64,000 nt of DNA, taken from assembly GCA_002189035.1 (NCBI GenBank), contig NEEC01000007.1:1116001-1180000 (forward strand). Reading direction: 5' to 3'. The DNA comes from Utricularia gibba (taxonomy: Eukaryota; Streptophyta; Magnoliopsida; Lamiales; Lentibulariaceae). The notes under the pieces were generated by a model. That model did not search any database. It saw only the letters and a program-made list of their open reading frames with translations, and had not been told where the DNA came from. Shown here piece by piece: positions 62,238 through 64,000 of this stretch. The position numbers and the translations under genes were made by a program. Position 1 is the first letter of the stretch. Every line of letters starts with the position of its first letter.

Positions 62238-62892
62238 TCAAGTAGACCACGGGGCCGTAACAGGTTTTCTTTTTGTTGCATCTTTTCAATGCTCATTGAT
62301 GTTGTGGTCACCATCATATGTATGTTGTCTGGCTGCGTGAATTAGCTTTGAGTCTCTCAGATTCTGCGCACCTGACGCTACTATACTTCTGAATCTCTGT
62401 TTGGCTTGGGTTTCATATAGATGATTATCTGATTTTGATTCTGTTGCTATTCTTTTAAGTAATTTTAGTCAAAAATCGAACCAAAATGAATATTTGATAT
62501 CAATCTTCAAATTGAATTCAAAAGGTCAGTTTATAGATAACTTTTGATATGTAAATTAATTAAGAATGAGTTTGTAATTTAAAAATGGGTAGTTAATCGG
62601 CTTTGGTTGAATTGAATCAATTGATTAATTGAAAAAAAGCCAATTGCAAAATAATTAAGTTCATTTGATTTTTTTTTCTACCAGAATCGCACTTTTTAAC
62701 ATTTTCCTACATAGCTCAATCAGTTGTCACAGAAGAGATTACAGTCATTCGCAGATGAAAAAGATTACCACAGACTTGAAGTGTTGGCAGATGAGAAAAG
62801 ATTACACCGTAATGAAGAGTTCTATAGCTCTGCCAGTTACCTCAAAAGACAGGGAAATGGAGTACAGGTAGTTTCATGACTATTTGGCTCCA
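62238..62892. other. Convergent 3' regions, SerRS and SEC11
   Basis: 655 bp, AT-rich at 62420-62650. The plus-strand ORF at 62665-62871 lies opposite the SEC11 3' UTR and has no recognised domain. Confidence 0.5.
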
Positions 62893-63948
62893 CTATTCTT
62901 TTGAGACAATCATCAGCAATCCCAGAGTCCCAATGAGTACATACTGCAACATGGGAGCTATTTCAGATCACGATATGGAAAAAGACTTTCAGTTTATACC
63001 GTGCCATTATGCCGTATAATCATTTCATTATACATATGGTTTCAGGATGAGTATAGGCTCACACACAAGGGAAGCTTCTTGCATATGAATTTTTGATAAT
63101 TATGCAGCAGAGACTAACCTTTATTATCGGCTTTTCAGTCATGAGAATGGTTACCCAACCAACATAGGGCAAGAATCTGCAAACGGGAGTGGTTTGAATG
63201 CATATCATTCAGAGATAAGATCCTTGAATTCTAGAGCAAAAATGAAAGACCCTAGAAATCATAAGCTGAACGAAACATCAGCTTACCCCACGGCTCTACC
63301 CATGATATGTTGCCTTTGTAGCCAAAGCTGGCCATGAGCATAAAGAAGTCTGTCATCCCCAAAGTTATTATCTCCTGGTTATCCAACAGAAACAAACATC
63401 ATACCAATTGTCATCGTATGTTACTGAATGATAAAGGACAGACTATACTGCACGTGGAAAATAAAGATGTAACATCACCACGCCTGAAGGAAAAATACAA
63501 GAACATGTATGAAGCTAAAGGATCTCCGTAATATGAATAACCGTAAATGCTGCAGTCATATGAAATAATTCATAAGGTGCTTATCAATGTAACACTACTT
63601 AAAAGTTGCATAAAGGAAGGTTACCTTTTGTTAGGACGTCTACCTCTCCAGTATCTTGACGTTCATGAACCTATAAATATCAAGAACGTGGTCTTACCAA
63701 ACAAGCATGATGAATATTCAGCAAAACAATATTCACATTAGAAAAAAAAAAGTAATCATTAAAATGACAGAGCAATGCAGAAGATTTGATCATTCTTGAA
63801 TTTTCTCCAACAAGATCCCACGTGGATGAAATAAAATTATACCCCTTTTTCTTTCACAAAGAAGGCAAAAAAAAAAAGGGAAAATGAGCGAGGAAGCATA
63901 GTGCTACTGCACCTTGATAACCCGGTGGACAATGGGAATTTCGCGTCC
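62893..63948 (-). CDS. SEC11: SEC11, catalytic subunit of the signal peptidase complex (3' part)
   Basis: ER membrane serine protease that removes signal peptides. Five C-terminal exons were found (63948-63913, 63670-63625, 63374-63287, 63176-63119, 62943-62893), all in phase and too short for automated ORF detection. They encode GREIPIVHRVIK, with the catalytic His, VHERQDTGEVDVLTKG, DNNFGDDRLLYAHGQLWL with the acidic catalytic site, FLPYVGWVTILMTEKPIIK, and a C-terminal membrane span YVLIGTLGLLMIVSKE. The intron upstream of 63948 and the exons with the catalytic Ser lie beyond the right edge. Convergent with SerRS. Confidence 0.92.
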
Positions 63949-64000
63949 CTGCAGAAAGATGAAAAAAATCATGAGTATATAAACGCCTGCCACCTAATAA

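Noticed and set aside
62665-63531. Plus-strand ORFs that looked like a small gene
   Set aside because: The minus strand carries SEC11 exons through this interval with clear splice sites and family motifs; the plus ORFs are shadows or 3' UTR antisense.
1-64000. CRISPR arrays, operons, riboswitches, phage or plasmid genes
   Set aside because: None seen; the sequence is plant nuclear DNA with spliced genes.

Overview
This is flowering-plant nuclear DNA, probably from a eudicot. The genes have many short AT-rich GT-AG introns, and the products include plant-specific families: CYP77A P450, the TOG microtubule protein MOR1, an Armadillo-Repeat-Only protein, a chloroplast ACT-domain protein and a plant hemerythrin-domain protein. 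Gene density is about one per 4 kb and almost everything is housekeeping. I see no CRISPR, plasmid, phage or bacterial content. The lineage below eudicot cannot be set from sequence alone.

Layout. 0-4.3 kb: 3' part of a CYP77A P450 (+), a PAP phosphatase (-) and an unknown small membrane protein (+). 4.3-6.3 kb: AT-rich intergenic DNA. 6.3-23 kb: WRAP53/TCAB1 homologue (-), eIF3 subunit J (-), epoxide hydrolase (+, frameshifted near its 3' end), TatD-type hydrolase (-, frameshifted), a 517-bp hAT-type MITE with an 8-bp target duplication, S1/P1 nuclease (-, probably frameshifted), sphingosine kinase (-) and PEX19 (-). 24.7-37.9 kb: MOR1 (+), about 53 exons. 38-46 kb: ARO protein (-), R3H-SUZ protein (+, two compensating frameshifts) and M18 aspartyl aminopeptidase (-). 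47-58 kb: ADA3-like SAGA subunit (+), ACR-type ACT-domain protein (+) and hemerythrin-domain protein (-). 58-64 kb: a decayed PPR remnant, cytosolic seryl-tRNA synthetase (+) and the 3' half of SEC11 signal peptidase (-), which runs off the right edge.

Exon-intron models were built by eye from reading frame, splice sites and family similarity. For most genes the exon lengths were checked to sum to a multiple of three with phases closing. The genes do not form a pathway; they share only neighbourhood, and several are divergent pairs with 0.4-1.7 kb between start codons. The things most worth a second look are the run of single-base coding indels (13.3, 14.0, 16.2, 41.0 and 42.1 kb), the MITE, two probable GC-AG introns, several introns or alternative acceptors that stay open in frame, and the unknown small membrane protein with a repeated acidic motif. 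I found no convincing new multi-gene system here.
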